64,000 bases of DNA from Lewinellaceae bacterium (GCA_020636105.1 JACJYL010000001.1:1860001-1924000); one strand, 5' to 3'; shown: positions 24,623 to 34,757, counted from the stretch's first letter. Notes: generated by a model not told the origin, from the sequence alone. Numbers and translations are program-made.

Positions 24623-25360
24623 ATGAAAGCCATCATCATTGACGACAATCCAAAGGCCATAATCAGCTTACAACAGGATCTCGCTGATTATTGTCCGGAG
24701 GTGGAAATCATAGGAACTGCTGAAGGAGTCGTCAGTGGGGTTAAATTACTAAAGACCTCCCCTCCTGACGTATTGTTTCTCGATATCCAGTTGCAGGATG
24801 GCAGCGGTTTCGACGTACTTGAAATTTTACCGGAAATCAACTTTGGCGTTATTTTTACCACGTCTTCTGATGCTTTTGCCATTAAAGCCTTCAGGCTTGC
24901 CGCCATTGACTATTTGCTAAAACCCATCGATCCGGAACAACTACAGGAGGCGGTGCAACGAGCACAGGTCTTTTCGGGAAACCGAAAAGAAAGCCTTGAA
25001 ATGATCAAGGGAAGCATGCAACAAGGCACTTTGCCTCAACACATTGCCCTGCATACCCAGGATAAAATTCAATTGATCAAAATAGACGAGATCATCCGGT
25101 GCGAGGCAAATGGAAATTATACCACTTTTTACTTCGAGCAAGGTAATTCCCTGCTGGTTACGAAGACCCTCAAAGAGTTTGACCAAACCCTGACCCCTCA
25201 ACATTTTCTTCGTGTACACCAGTCTCACCTCATCAATAGTCGTAAAATAAAAGCCTTTGTGAAAACCGATGGCGGATACATCGTCATGCAGGATGGAGCC
25301 AAAATATCGGTTTCCGTAAGAAAACGCACTGCCGTAATGAGATTTTTGGAAGGCATCTGA
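24623..25360 (+). CDS. LytTR-family response regulator
   Basis: 245 aa. Receiver domain (1-120) with acidic pocket D7/D8, phosphoacceptor D54 in LFLDIQL and K103-region LLKPI. A LytTR DNA-binding domain (about 145-243) has RCEANGNYTTFYF and LRVHQSHLINSRKI. Normally partnered by a LytS-type histidine kinase, but none is adjacent; the only operon partner is the membrane-anchored protein at 24091. Target genes unknown. Confidence 0.93.
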   Translation: MKAIIIDDNPKAIISLQQDLADYCPEVEIIGTAEGVVSGVKLLKTSPPDVLFLDIQLQDGSGFDVLEILPEINFGVIFTTSSDAFAIKAFRLAAIDYLLKPIDPEQLQEAVQRAQVFSGNRKESLEMIKGSMQQGTLPQHIALHTQDKIQLIKIDEIIRCEANGNYTTFYFEQGNSLLVTKTLKEFDQTLTPQHFLRVHQSHLINSRKIKAFVKTDGGYIVMQDGAKISVSVRKRTAVMRFLEGI

Positions 25361-25498
25361 CAATTACAAATTACATTAAAGGTGAAATATGGATATACTT
25401 ACCTATTTTTGTATTTACTAACCTTCACCCTCACTGCAAAATATCCCCAATAAATTTTAGCATCGAAACTATTTACTTTAATCTTCAATCCTTGTGAT

Positions 25499-28400
25499 AT
25501 GTCAAAAAAAATATCAATCACAATTATTCTTGCCGTTATTTTTTTCCCTTTTTGCTCTTTCGGACAAGCGGCGGCCGCGCTGTGGTTAGAAAAAGCTGAA
25601 GCGACCATTCCCCTTATGGGAAATAAAGTGATCAATCCATTGGTGTACCGAACGACGGAAACGGATACCACCTTTTTAAAAAATACCATTTTTCAAGCCC
25701 CTCATGAATCAGCCATAAATGTTAAAAATAGTGGAACCATTCTCACTGTCCCCTTACCCGATGGCACCAGTGAGGATTTTCGTATCGTGCTTTATGATAT
25801 GATGGAACCTGGTCTGTACGAAAGATTTCCAGAAATAAAGACGGGTTATGGTGTAAGCACGGGCAAATCAAAATCCACCATCCGATTCGACTGGACCTAT
25901 CGGGGATTTCATGCCTTCATCCGGAACCACGGGAATACCGTTTTTATCGACCCTTACAGTTTCGGAGATAAAGTCAATTACGTGTCGTATTATTCAAAAG
26001 ACTACCCCGCACCGGCAGAACCTTTTGTCTGTCACGTTGAAGGTCCTGTTATTTCGATAGAAGATTCACCCGCCCCGGTAGAGAAAGCTGGCGATTGTAT
26101 TTTTCGTTCTTATCGTCTGGCGATGGCTACTACCGGTCAATATTCCAATTACCATGGAGCTACGAGTGCCGCCCAGGCGAACCTTGTGCTTTCGGCCGTG
26201 ACCACCACGATGAACCGCGTCAATGGTGTTTATGAGCAGGATGCTACCATTCGAATGATTCTCATTGCCAATACAGATGATGTATTCTATTATAGTGGGG
26301 TTACGGATCCTTATACCAATAATAGCGGGAGCACAATGCTCGGTGAAAATCAAACTAACCTTAATGCAGTCATTGGTTCCTCCAATTACGATATCGGGCA
26401 CGTGTTCAGCACTGGAGGTGGAGGTATTGCCCAGCTAAACTCTCCGTGTACCAACTCAAAAGCCAAAGGGGTGACCGGTTCTTCCAACCCGGTTGGTGAC
26501 CCGTTCGATATAGATTATGTGGCACATGAGATGGGCCACCAGTGGGGCGCCAATCATACCCAGAATAACAACTGCAACCGCCACAATTCAACCGCCATGG
26601 AACCTGGAAGTGCCTCCACCATCATGGGATATGCGGGTATTTGTTCCCCCGACATCCAGGCACATAGTGATGCGTACTTCCACGGCATCAGCATTCAGGA
26701 AATGGCTAATTTTATCGTCAATGGGAACGGAAATAATTGCGATGTTCCACTCGCCTTCAGCAATACAGGCCCGTCGGTATCGGCAGGATCCAATTATACT
26801 ATTCCTGTTTCTACTCCTTTTGTACTGACCGCTGTAGGCACCGACCCACAAAATGATCCGATAACCTATTGCTGGGAACAATGGGACAATGAGGTGAATA
26901 ATACCATGCCTCCTAATGGTTTTAATACGCAGGGGCCGGTATTCCGTTCTTTTGACCCCGTTCCTGCCCCTGAACGTTATTTCCCAAGACTTCCCGATCT
27001 GGTCAATAATATTACTCCCACATGGGAAGTATTACCCGCGGTGTCAAGAACAATGGAATTCCGGGTGACCGCCCGTGATTTTAACGGTACTGCCGGATGT
27101 ACCGATACGGATAATATGTTTGTGACGACTAATATTGCCGCCGGGCCTTTTGTGGTGAATATCCCAAGTTTACCGGTGACCTGGACGGAAGGACAAACAG
27201 AAACCGTAACCTGGGATGTAGCTGGCACAACCTCCTTCCCTGTCAGCTGCGCCAATGTTGACATTTTACTTTCTTACGACGGAGGATACACTTATCCTGT
27301 AACCCTGGCTTCAGGAGTACCTAATAATGGCAGTGCCAATATTACTGTTCCTACCGGTACCTCCATTACGGCCCGGGTCATGGTAATCTGCTCCGACAAT
27401 ATCTTTTTTGATATTTCCAATAATAATTTCACCATTCAGCAGGCAACTGTTCCCGATTATGGGGTTGCCGTAAGCCCGGACGATATTACCGTGTGCGGAA
27501 ATGAAATTGCCGTTTATACCATTGATGTGGCTTCCTTAGTTGGATACAGTAGCCCGGTAATCTTGTCGGTCTCCAATTTACCTGCTGGAGCCTCAGCCAG
27601 TTTTAGCCCTAACCCTGTTATTCCCGGCAATTCGACTACGATGACTATCAGCAACCTTAATTTGGCAGCAGGTGGAAATTATACCCTTACGATCAACGCC
27701 AACAGTATCGCAGGTTCAAAATCTGTAGATGTTAAGTTGAATTTACTTTCGTTGCCGGAAACCATTTCACTTATGATTCCGGGAAACAACGAAACAGATG
27801 TTGATCTTTCTCCAACCTTGAATTGGCTTTCTGATGTTTCAGCCAGCTATTATCAGGTTCAGGTCGCAACCGACCCGGGGTTCAATAGTATCATCATCGA
27901 TGATAGTTCTTTAGGCACGAGTTATACTATCCAAATTGAATTAATGCCCAATACTACCTATTACTGGAGAGTTAAGGGATTTAATGATCATTGTGAAGGT
28001 CCTTGGTCAGGTACCCTGGCCTTCATCACCTTACCCTGTTCGTTCTTTTCCAATTTGAATGACTTGACGATTCCAAGCATTGGAACGGTAAACTCCATTT
28101 TCAATATTACCCATTCTGGAACGGTCACGGATGTAAATGTTGACCATATAACCGGCACCCACTCCTATGTCGGGGATCTTACTTTATCCCTTATCGCTCC
28201 CGACAATACTCAGGTAACTTTATTCAGCGGCATTTGCGGAAGTGCCGATGATTTCAACCTGGGATTTGACGACCAATCCAGCCTTTTTAATATCCCTTGT
28301 CCGCCTACCAACGGCGTCATTTACCAGCCGCTGGGCAACCTCTCCGATTTCATTGGAACGGAATTGAACGGAAACTGGACTTTGAGGATCGTTGACCAGT

Positions 28401-29008
28401 CATCCGGTGATGGCGGGCAACTCAACGAATGGGAGTTGCGTGTTTGTGCCACCAATTCTACCCTTTTGCCGGTGGAGCTGACTGAATTTAATGCCAAACC
28501 TTTGCAGCAGACCATTATGCTCAACTGGGCCACTGCCTCAGAATTTAACAATACTGGTTTTGAGATCGAACGCCGGTCGGAATTTGAGACGGATTTTAAT
28601 GCCATCGGTTGGGTCAACAGTCTGGGCAACATTGAACAAGGAACCAATAATTATTCCTTCGAAGATGCCAGGGCAATCCCGGGCGTCCTCTACTACTATC
28701 GTTTAAGACAAATTGACTTTGATGACAAAGAAAGTTACTCAGGTATTAAAAGTGCGATCATTCAAGGAGAGGAAAATACCTACCTTGTATTCCCAAACCC
28801 GGTAAACAATACGCTCTATATCCATTGTACCGGATCATTCTCTCCTGGAACGGTTATTACCCTTACCGATGCGAGGGGAAGCAAGATAAAAGTGACCAAA
28901 ATGCAGGATTACCAGACAGCCATAAATATGGAGCTTCTCCCTGCAGGAATTTATTTTCTACATGTGGATAGCGAAAGCCAGCATTGGGTCAGGAAAGTAT
29001 TTAAGTAA
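25499..29008 (+). CDS. Secreted reprolysin-like zinc metalloprotease with P-domain and T9SS tail
   Basis: 1169 aa. Signal peptide (1-23), propeptide, then a metzincin protease domain (about 190-410) with HEMGHQWGANH (343-353: HExxHxxGxxH), and YAGICSPDIQ further on. Then Ig/FN3-like modules (about 415-850, including NTTYYWRVKGFNDHCEGPWSG), a proprotein-convertase P-domain (about 855-985, GTHSYVGDLTLSLIAPD and GNWTLRIVD) and a type A T9SS sorting domain (YLVFPNPVNN ... GIYFLHV ... VRKVFK). Predicted to be exported through the type IX system and act outside the cell on proteins. Catalytic residues are intact. Monocistronic, followed by a terminator-like palindrome at 29058. Confidence 0.93.
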   Translation: MSKKISITIILAVIFFPFCSFGQAAAALWLEKAEATIPLMGNKVINPLVYRTTETDTTFLKNTIFQAPHESAINVKNSGTILTVPLPDGTSEDFRIVLYDMMEPGLYERFPEIKTGYGVSTGKSKSTIRFDWTYRGFHAFIRNHGNTVFIDPYSFGDKVNYVSYYSKDYPAPAEPFVCHVEGPVISIEDSPAPVEKAGDCIFRSYRLAMATTGQYSNYHGATSAAQANLVLSAVTTTMNRVNGVYEQDATIRMILIANTDDVFYYSGVTDPYTNNSGSTMLGENQTNLNAVIGSSNYDIGHVFSTGGGGIAQLNSPCTNSKAKGVTGSSNPVGDPFDIDYVAHEMGHQWGANHTQNNNCNRHNSTAMEPGSASTIMGYAGICSPDIQAHSDAYFHGISIQEMANFIVNGNGNNCDVPLAFSNTGPSVSAGSNYTIPVSTPFVLTAVGTDPQNDPITYCWEQWDNEVNNTMPPNGFNTQGPVFRSFDPVPAPERYFPRLPDLVNNITPTWEVLPAVSRTMEFRVTARDFNGTAGCTDTDNMFVTTNIAAGPFVVNIPSLPVTWTEGQTETVTWDVAGTTSFPVSCANVDILLSYDGGYTYPVTLASGVPNNGSANITVPTGTSITARVMVICSDNIFFDISNNNFTIQQATVPDYGVAVSPDDITVCGNEIAVYTIDVASLVGYSSPVILSVSNLPAGASASFSPNPVIPGNSTTMTISNLNLAAGGNYTLTINANSIAGSKSVDVKLNLLSLPETISLMIPGNNETDVDLSPTLNWLSDVSASYYQVQVATDPGFNSIIIDDSSLGTSYTIQIELMPNTTYYWRVKGFNDHCEGPWSGTLAFITLPCSFFSNLNDLTIPSIGTVNSIFNITHSGTVTDVNVDHITGTHSYVGDLTLSLIAPDNTQVTLFSGICGSADDFNLGFDDQSSLFNIPCPPTNGVIYQPLGNLSDFIGTELNGNWTLRIVDQSSGDGGQLNEWELRVCATNSTLLPVELTEFNAKPLQQTIMLNWATASEFNNTGFEIERRSEFETDFNAIGWVNSLGNIEQGTNNYSFEDARAIPGVLYYYRLRQIDFDDKESYSGIKSAIIQGEENTYLVFPNPVNNTLYIHCTGSFSPGTVITLTDARGSKIKVTKMQDYQTAINMELLPAGIYFLHVDSESQHWVRKVFK

Positions 29009-29057
29009 TGGAAAAACAATAAATAAGCAATCTTCATTTTCCATTTAACCTACATAA

Positions 29058-29108
29058 ACATGAGTTCATCCCGAATTTTGCCGACCGGCAAAGTTTGGGA
29101 TTTTTTTT
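29058..29108 (+). terminator. Terminator-like palindrome of the ATGAG(T)TCATCCCGAA repeat family
   Basis: ATGAGTTCATCCCGAA begins at 29060. CCCGAATTTTGCCG (29071-29084) pairs with CGGCAAAGTTTGGG (two G-U-type differences), followed by T8. It lies 50 bp after the metalloprotease stop. It shares AACATGAG and TCATCCCGAA with the IS110 target repeats near 923 and 2471 but has one extra T before the core. Confidence 0.75.
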
Positions 29109-29157
29109 CAATAAATTGATTGTCAGACAATTATAACTTTTTAAGTTTTTTTTAAAT

Positions 29158-29372
29158 TTGAAACAGGTTACATTCAACTCTTTCAGAGTTGGTTTTTGTC
29201 CCTTTTTTGGCAGTATTTCATACTGCGTTATTGATATTTATCCCCATTCGGGGATAAATTTAATCTTCTTTTTAAAAATTAACTCTATTCTTAATCCATT
29301 TCCCGAAGGGAATCAAACAAAAACAATCTCAACTCTACCTGGCGTCGCCGGAAGACAGGTCTGAAGGAGTTG
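29158..29372. repeat. Cluster of short hairpins (dispersed noncoding repeat)
   Basis: At least five small palindromes follow each other: CAACTC/GAGTTG (29175-29191), GCAGTA/TACTGC around 29210, a CCCC/GGGG hairpin in the next line, TTCCC/GGGAA near 29300, and ACCTG/CAGGT nested within CAACTC/GAGTTG (29330-29372). A 68-codon frame crosses them, but the sequence is clearly shaped by hairpins. No gene is seen between 29009 and 29474. Confidence 0.65.
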
Positions 29373-29474
29373 AATATATTGCAGGTAAATATTGTTAATA
29401 TATTTTCAGCATCCATTTGAATTAAAAAATTCGGGATATTTTATGTTTCTTTTTTGCCTTTTTAACCGCTTTTT

Positions 29475-30905
29475 TTATCGCTCAGTATTCAAATTTGCCC
29501 TGATCCAGTCCATCTCCAGGTCTCTTTTCTGCTTCAAATCTTCAATGGTGTAACGGATGGGCACATCGGGCATCACTCCCCTACCCTCATCCTGGATCAA
29601 TTGATAATCAAGCCAGTAAAAAGGAATCCTGACCTGAATACCTGTATTGGACAGTTTAACGGTAGTATAATAAAGTCCATTGTTGCCGGCGGCCCCCCCT
29701 CCTGATTCTTCGCCTATGACGACGGCCTCTTTTTTGTATTTCAACAAAGAAGCCAAATAACTGCTGGAAGAAGCCGAATAGCCGTTTGTGAGCAGATAAA
29801 CCTCCCCGTCAAAATTATTTTTCTTTGAAACCCTGACCTTAAATTCTTTAATTTTCAGGCCATCCCTTTGATATTTTTTTCTACATTCAAGTCCCCTTTT
29901 CATGGAAAAAAGTAAGAAATGGAATTTTGACAAAGCATTAGAATATTTAAAGGTGGGAGCTTGCTTCCGTTCCAGCAAAATGACGAAATTTTCATCCAAA
30001 ATATGCCGAAGCACCATATTGGCATCGTTAATACTACCTCCAAGATTATCCCGTACATCAATGACAAGGCGAGAGGTTCCCTTTTCCTGAAGCGTCTCAA
30101 AAATATCCCTATAGAATTTCCTGGTTTTCCACTTATATGGGTTAAAGGAATTAATTTTTAAAAGTGCCCATTGTTCCTCTTCGCTAAAAAAATGATTCTT
30201 GACGGAGTAGTCCCATTTCTTTTCATTTTCAGCTTCTTTTGGGGCAGAGGCTGCTGATTGAGCAGGCAACTTTGGGATAACTGTTATTGTGGTATCCGTT
30301 CCGTTCATTAAAAACGTAAATTGAACAAGGCTGTCTGTATCAAAATAACTCTGGTATAACTTACTAAAATTAGCCCCCCGGCTCAAAAGGCGCGTCATAA
30401 AAGTAGTATTATAACCATCCGAAGGATGATATTGCATGAGTTTGCCCAATAGTGTTTTAGTCTCATAATCATCCATACCCAGAATTTTTTGCCACTCATA
30501 TTCATGAAAGGTATCCAGAGGTGCTCTGGCAGTCCAAAGGTTTTCTCCGTCTGTAAAAAATTCAAATGGAAGGATTCGGGGACGGGGAGTCCCTTTATGG
30601 GGCTTTTGAAGCTTTCTCCGGGCATCTGTATGAATACAACCGACTGAGGTCAGTATTTTATTAATTTCCTGTTCAAAAGCCAGTAGAGACATTCCACTTC
30701 CCGCAATGGTCTCCAGCGTTGCAAAAAGATGGTCGATGGAATCACGGGAATTATACCTGAAAGGGCTGGGATGAATTTCATACAGCGCCTGCTGAAGGTA
30801 TCGGGTATCTTCAAGCAAAGCCTCCCCATTGAATGGCTGAGTTTGGGCAATGCTCAAAACAGGCAAAAGCAAAAGGGGCATTACCCTAAAAAGCAGAAAT
30901 TTCAT
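29475..30905 (-). CDS. Secreted S41-family (C-terminal processing-like) serine protease
   Basis: 476 aa from the ATG at 30905, which places a signal peptide at the N-terminus (MKFLLFRVMPLLLLPVLSIAQ). The C-terminal half is the S41 catalytic domain: RLVIDVRDNLGGS, then LLTNGYSASSSSYLASLL with the nucleophile Ser in the NGYSAS motif and VIGEESGGGAAGNNG downstream. No PDZ domain is obvious. Likely periplasmic or OM-associated. Second of two minus-strand genes after the small lipoprotein at 31005. Confidence 0.9.
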   Translation of the reverse strand: MKFLLFRVMPLLLLPVLSIAQTQPFNGEALLEDTRYLQQALYEIHPSPFRYNSRDSIDHLFATLETIAGSGMSLLAFEQEINKILTSVGCIHTDARRKLQKPHKGTPRPRILPFEFFTDGENLWTARAPLDTFHEYEWQKILGMDDYETKTLLGKLMQYHPSDGYNTTFMTRLLSRGANFSKLYQSYFDTDSLVQFTFLMNGTDTTITVIPKLPAQSAASAPKEAENEKKWDYSVKNHFFSEEEQWALLKINSFNPYKWKTRKFYRDIFETLQEKGTSRLVIDVRDNLGGSINDANMVLRHILDENFVILLERKQAPTFKYSNALSKFHFLLFSMKRGLECRKKYQRDGLKIKEFKVRVSKKNNFDGEVYLLTNGYSASSSSYLASLLKYKKEAVVIGEESGGGAAGNNGLYYTTVKLSNTGIQVRIPFYWLDYQLIQDEGRGVMPDVPIRYTIEDLKQKRDLEMDWIRANLNTER

Positions 30906-31004
30906 AACTATTATTAAAATGAAACCGTTCCTTGAATTACTCTTTTTCGGAACCTGGCGGCAAATGGATTTTTCCAGGGGTGAAATTCCCAAAAAAATAA
31001 CTTT

Positions 31005-31421
31005 TTACCAAATGTAAACCGTTTTTCCCAAGCCTGCCTGATTCCTTCTCAACACCACCTGGTAACCGCTTTGTTGCAGGTACTGGGTAATGGCATTTGA
31101 AATGGAAACAGGGACATCGGATCCGGCATCAATGGTTATCTCTGGAGCAGAGGTGGAGCCTGAACCGGTAGTGAACTGAAACATTCCGCTGGGCAAAACA
31201 CCTGCCAGGGTACTTTTGATCCCGCTTTTTAATGCGTCATAATTTGAAAGGCCTGAATTAATTTTTATGGTATAAGTATTTTGGCTATTGGCATAACCGG
31301 AAGTACTGTCTGTACCGGGATTGGCAAAGATTTTGGGGGAACTTTTCTCAAAAGAACCGGAAGTTGTTCCACAGGATTGACAAATGATAAAGAGGCCTAA
31401 AATAAAAATGATCCGTTTCAT
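31005..31421 (-). CDS. Small lipoprotein, unknown
   Basis: 138 aa from the ATG at 31421: lipoprotein signal with lipobox ICQSCG. The mature part is Ser/Thr/Gly-rich with a beta/alpha domain (TYTIKINSGLSNYDALKSG ... SNAITQYLQQSGYQVVLRR). Not recognised. It is 99 bp upstream of the S41 gene on the same strand; a substrate or accessory link is only a guess. Confidence 0.7.
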   Translation of the reverse strand: MKRIIFILGLFIICQSCGTTSGSFEKSSPKIFANPGTDSTSGYANSQNTYTIKINSGLSNYDALKSGIKSTLAGVLPSGMFQFTTGSGSTSAPEITIDAGSDVPVSISNAITQYLQQSGYQVVLRRNQAGLGKTVYIW

Positions 31422-31625
31422 TGGGTTATTGTTTTTAAGTTTGATCAAATTTGAATTCATTTGGTTACCCCTCTCCCTTTATTTTAAGATGCTTTATATA
31501 GCTAAAAACCAGTGCCTTAGGTTTTTGTCCATTGAAAAACGAATTATCCGACCAAAAATTGGATATATTTTTAAGAACCAGCAAATTATCTATGTGTTAC
31601 ACCAACTATGTTTCCTTGCATTTTG

Positions 31626-31633
31626 TACTTTTG
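31626..31633 (+). promoter_or_regulatory. -7 box of the 31661 lipoprotein gene
   Basis: TACTTTTG followed by GC, 27 bp before the ATG. Confidence 0.45.
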
Positions 31634-31660
31634 CACCATAATTAACGAGGCGGGGGCAAT

Positions 31661-32452
31661 ATGAACAAATATTCATTTTATCTTTTAATTTCCTTGGGTT
31701 TATTCTTCACCAATTGCCAGGAAACCCCAAAGGAAAATTTAATCCAGGCCGGTAACTTATCGTTTGATACGTTTTCGCATACCTGGTATGCGGCCTTCTG
31801 TAGTGACGATACAAGCTCTTGTGCCAAGGTCGTAGCTTCTTACCCGCTCGTTTCTGATAACCCTTCAGGTGTCGGAAAAACCATTAATGACAGTATTTTG
31901 AAATTTGTCAAATCTTCCATCAATAGCTTTCAATTGGAACAATCCGGCCCCGACATTACTGTTGAAAATCTGGTCGCTGAATTTTTCAATGAATACCAAA
32001 ATTTTGTGAATGATTTCCCGGAATTTGAAATGCCCTGGACGATTGAAATCAAAGGTAAGGTACTTTTTAATTCAGATCAAATCATTTCTGTTGAACTCGA
32101 GGAATATTCTTTCACTGGCGGCGCCCATCCCAATTACGGGATCACCCTGTTAAATTTCGAACTGGCCACCGGGAAGATATTAGCCCTGGATGATATTGTT
32201 GATAATACGGAAAAATTAAAAATCATTGCCCGTGAAAAATTCAGGATTGCCCGCCATCTGAAAGCGGGCCAGAGTTTTGAAGATGCCGGATTCTTTTTTG
32301 GCGACTCCTTTATCCTTCCGGCAAATTTTGCCCTTACCGAAGAAGGACTTTTTCTTTTTTACAATCCTTATGAAGTAGGCGCGTATGTTTTGGGCCCCAC
32401 CTTTTTTACGATTCCTTACCAGGACATCCAATCCATTATGAATGTACCTTAA
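31661..32452 (+). CDS. DUF3298/DUF4163-type lipoprotein
   Basis: 263 aa: lipobox FFTNCQ, then a DUF4163-like N-terminal part and DUF3298 domain with VELEEYSFTGGAHPNYGITL and LLNFELATGKILALDDIV. This architecture resembles RsiV-like extracellular domains; function in Bacteroidetes unknown. Same strand as the META-domain lipoprotein 80 bp downstream. Confidence 0.85.
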   Translation: MNKYSFYLLISLGLFFTNCQETPKENLIQAGNLSFDTFSHTWYAAFCSDDTSSCAKVVASYPLVSDNPSGVGKTINDSILKFVKSSINSFQLEQSGPDITVENLVAEFFNEYQNFVNDFPEFEMPWTIEIKGKVLFNSDQIISVELEEYSFTGGAHPNYGITLLNFELATGKILALDDIVDNTEKLKIIAREKFRIARHLKAGQSFEDAGFFFGDSFILPANFALTEEGLFLFYNPYEVGAYVLGPTFFTIPYQDIQSIMNVP

Positions 32453-32532
32453 TCAATTTTTTTGTCCAAAAAGCAATCTATAATGCTTAATATTGTCTTT
32501 TAATGAAAATTATCGAATATAAATCATTTACC

Positions 32533-33012
32533 ATGAATCTAAAATCATTCCTTTTAATGTTAATTATTCTTTCCATAGCGGCGTGTGGCGGGAATTCCAA
32601 CGAAAAAAAGAATACTGTAAAAAATACCCCCGTAGCGGTCACCCCTTTAAGTGAACCTTCTGAGGCCATGGGAGCCATGCAAATGCAGAAATGGGAAGTT
32701 ACCGATATGATCTACAATAATATCGGTATGGGTATTGCCCTGGACAAAAATCCATACCTGATTTTCCGTGGAGGCCGCATCAGTGGTTTTGCAGGATGCA
32801 ACTCGTTTGTAGGGGAGTACGTTGAGGGCAAAGATTCCGGATTGAATTTTAAGAATATTGGATCAACCAAAAAAATGTGCCCTGAAGCAGGAAAGGAGGA
32901 AGCCGTGTTCATCGATCTTTTGAACGGGGCCAACAGCTATTCCTTAAATAGTGATCATTCCAAACTCAAGATCATCTCCCAGCTGGGAGAAATTCATTTA
33001 ATACAGAAATAA
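32533..33012 (+). CDS. META-domain (HslJ-like) lipoprotein
   Basis: 159 aa from the ATG at 32533: lipobox SIAACG; META domain about 55-158 with WEVTDMIYN, FAGCNSFVGEY and GSTKKMCPE. HslJ-type proteins are envelope proteins linked to heat or novobiocin tolerance in E. coli; the role here is unknown. The start was chosen so the lipoprotein signal is N-terminal. pgi starts 9 bp after its stop. Confidence 0.87.
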   Translation: MNLKSFLLMLIILSIAACGGNSNEKKNTVKNTPVAVTPLSEPSEAMGAMQMQKWEVTDMIYNNIGMGIALDKNPYLIFRGGRISGFAGCNSFVGEYVEGKDSGLNFKNIGSTKKMCPEAGKEEAVFIDLLNGANSYSLNSDHSKLKIISQLGEIHLIQK

Positions 33013-33021
33013 TCTAAAATC

Positions 33022-34677
33022 ATGCTGAACCGCCAGGATCCTTCCAAAACTAACGCCTGGAAGCTTTTAACTGCCCACTTCAAGGAAATGGAAGCCGTGC
33101 AGATGGTGGATCTTTTTGCTAAAGACCACGATCGCTTTAATCATTTCTCCGCCCAATTCGGAGACATGCTCGTCGATTATTCCAAAAACAGGATAACAAA
33201 AAAAACGATGGAACTGCTGTTGCTGCTGGCTGAAGAGACCAGCGTAAAAGAAGCCATCGGTCAAATGTTCTCAGGAGAAAAAATCAATGAAACCGAAAAC
33301 AGGGCCGTTTTACATACTGCGTTGAGAAACCGCTCCAACACCCCCGTTTTAACAGATGGGGAAAATGTTATGCCAGGCATTAATGCAGTACTGGATAAAA
33401 TGGAAAATTTTTCCGCCAACCTGTTGGCAGGAAAATGGACCGGTTTTACCGATAAAAAAATAACCGATATCGTCAATATTGGGATTGGAGGTTCTGATCT
33501 GGGGGCCGTTATGGTCACCGAAGCCCTCAAACCTTATTGGCAGGAAGGTGTTCGGCCTCACTTTGTTTCCAATGTGGACGGAACCCATATGGTGGAAACC
33601 GTCAAAGACCTCAACCCTGAAACGACTCTTTTTATTATTTCTTCCAAAACGTTTACCACCCAGGAAACGATGGCCAATGCCCATTCCGCACGCAAATGGT
33701 TCCTTGAGGCAGCCAAGGACCAAAGCCACGTGCGAAAACATTTCGTAGCCGTTTCCACTAATGCCGAAGCAGTAGCCGCTTTTGGCATTGACCCCCAGAA
33801 TATGTTTGAATTCTGGGACTGGGTCGGAGGAAGGTATTCGCTGACTTCGGCGATCGGGCTTTCCATTGCCTGTACTGTTGGCTTTGAAAATTTCGCGAAA
33901 TTACTCGAAGGGTTCCATGCGATGGATAACCATTTCAAAACCACCTCTTTTGATCAAAATATCCCTGTACTGCTGGCACTGATAGGCATCTGGTACAATA
34001 ATTTCTTTGGCGCTGAATCCGAAGCTATTTTGCCCTACGATCAATACCTGCATCGTTTTCCTGCATATTTCCAACAAGGGAATATGGAAAGCAATGGAAA
34101 AAGGGTTGACCGCAGCGGACAGACCGTTTCTTACCAGACCGGCCCCATCATCTGGGGAGAACCGGGCACCAACGGCCAACATGCTTTTTACCAGCTCATC
34201 CACCAGGGTACCAAACTCATCCCATGCGACTTTATTGCCCCGGCCATCAGCCACAATCCTGAAGGAGAACACCATAAAATGTTGCTTTCCAACTTCTTTG
34301 CACAGACTGAAGCCTTGATGAAAGGTAAAAAGGCCGAAGAAGTGGAAACAGAATTGAGGAAGGAAGGCAAATCTCAAAGTGAGATCGATTTCCTGGTGCC
34401 TTTTAAAGTATTTCCGGGAAACCGGCCGACGAATTCCATCCTCGTAAAAAAAATCACGCCGGAAACCCTGGGAAGTCTGATCGCCATGTACGAACATAAG
34501 ATCTTCGTTCAGGGGATTATCTGGAACATTTTTAGCTTTGATCAATGGGGCGTACAGCTGGGTAAACAACTGGCCAATAACATTTTGCCGGAATTGCAAC
34601 ATGATCAAAAGATCACCAGCCACGATGTTTCCACCAATGGGCTGATCAATGCTTTTAAGGAATTCTCAAGGATCTAA
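33022..34677 (+). CDS. pgi: Glucose-6-phosphate isomerase
   Basis: Interconverts glucose 6-phosphate and fructose 6-phosphate in glycolysis. 551 aa, full length for the long bacterial form. Visible: NIGIGGSDLGAVMVTEALK, ISSKTFTTQET, FWDWVGGRYSLTSAIGLS (family signature 1 region), MESNGK, the catalytic Glu in WGEPGTNGQHAFYQLIHQGT and C-terminal FDQWGVQLGK. It may be read through from the lipoprotein gene upstream. Confidence 0.98.
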   Translation: MLNRQDPSKTNAWKLLTAHFKEMEAVQMVDLFAKDHDRFNHFSAQFGDMLVDYSKNRITKKTMELLLLLAEETSVKEAIGQMFSGEKINETENRAVLHTALRNRSNTPVLTDGENVMPGINAVLDKMENFSANLLAGKWTGFTDKKITDIVNIGIGGSDLGAVMVTEALKPYWQEGVRPHFVSNVDGTHMVETVKDLNPETTLFIISSKTFTTQETMANAHSARKWFLEAAKDQSHVRKHFVAVSTNAEAVAAFGIDPQNMFEFWDWVGGRYSLTSAIGLSIACTVGFENFAKLLEGFHAMDNHFKTTSFDQNIPVLLALIGIWYNNFFGAESEAILPYDQYLHRFPAYFQQGNMESNGKRVDRSGQTVSYQTGPIIWGEPGTNGQHAFYQLIHQGTKLIPCDFIAPAISHNPEGEHHKMLLSNFFAQTEALMKGKKAEEVETELRKEGKSQSEIDFLVPFKVFPGNRPTNSILVKKITPETLGSLIAMYEHKIFVQGIIWNIFSFDQWGVQLGKQLANNILPELQHDQKITSHDVSTNGLINAFKEFSRI

Positions 34678-34757
34678 TTGCTGCATTTGTAAGGACAAAC
34701 ACAACAATTATGCTTAAATTCCCTTAAATTGTAAACTCCTTTTTGAAATGGTCGTTA

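Noticed and set aside
29158..29364. 68-codon plus-strand frame
   Set aside because: Runs through consecutive hairpins; the composition is explained by palindromes, not by coding constraint.
31384..31641. 85-aa plus-strand frame
   Set aside because: Antisense to a lipoprotein signal peptide and then intergenic; hydrophobicity comes from the complementary signal sequence and AT content.
33901..34623. 240-aa minus-strand frame
   Set aside because: Antisense to pgi, which has full family signatures.
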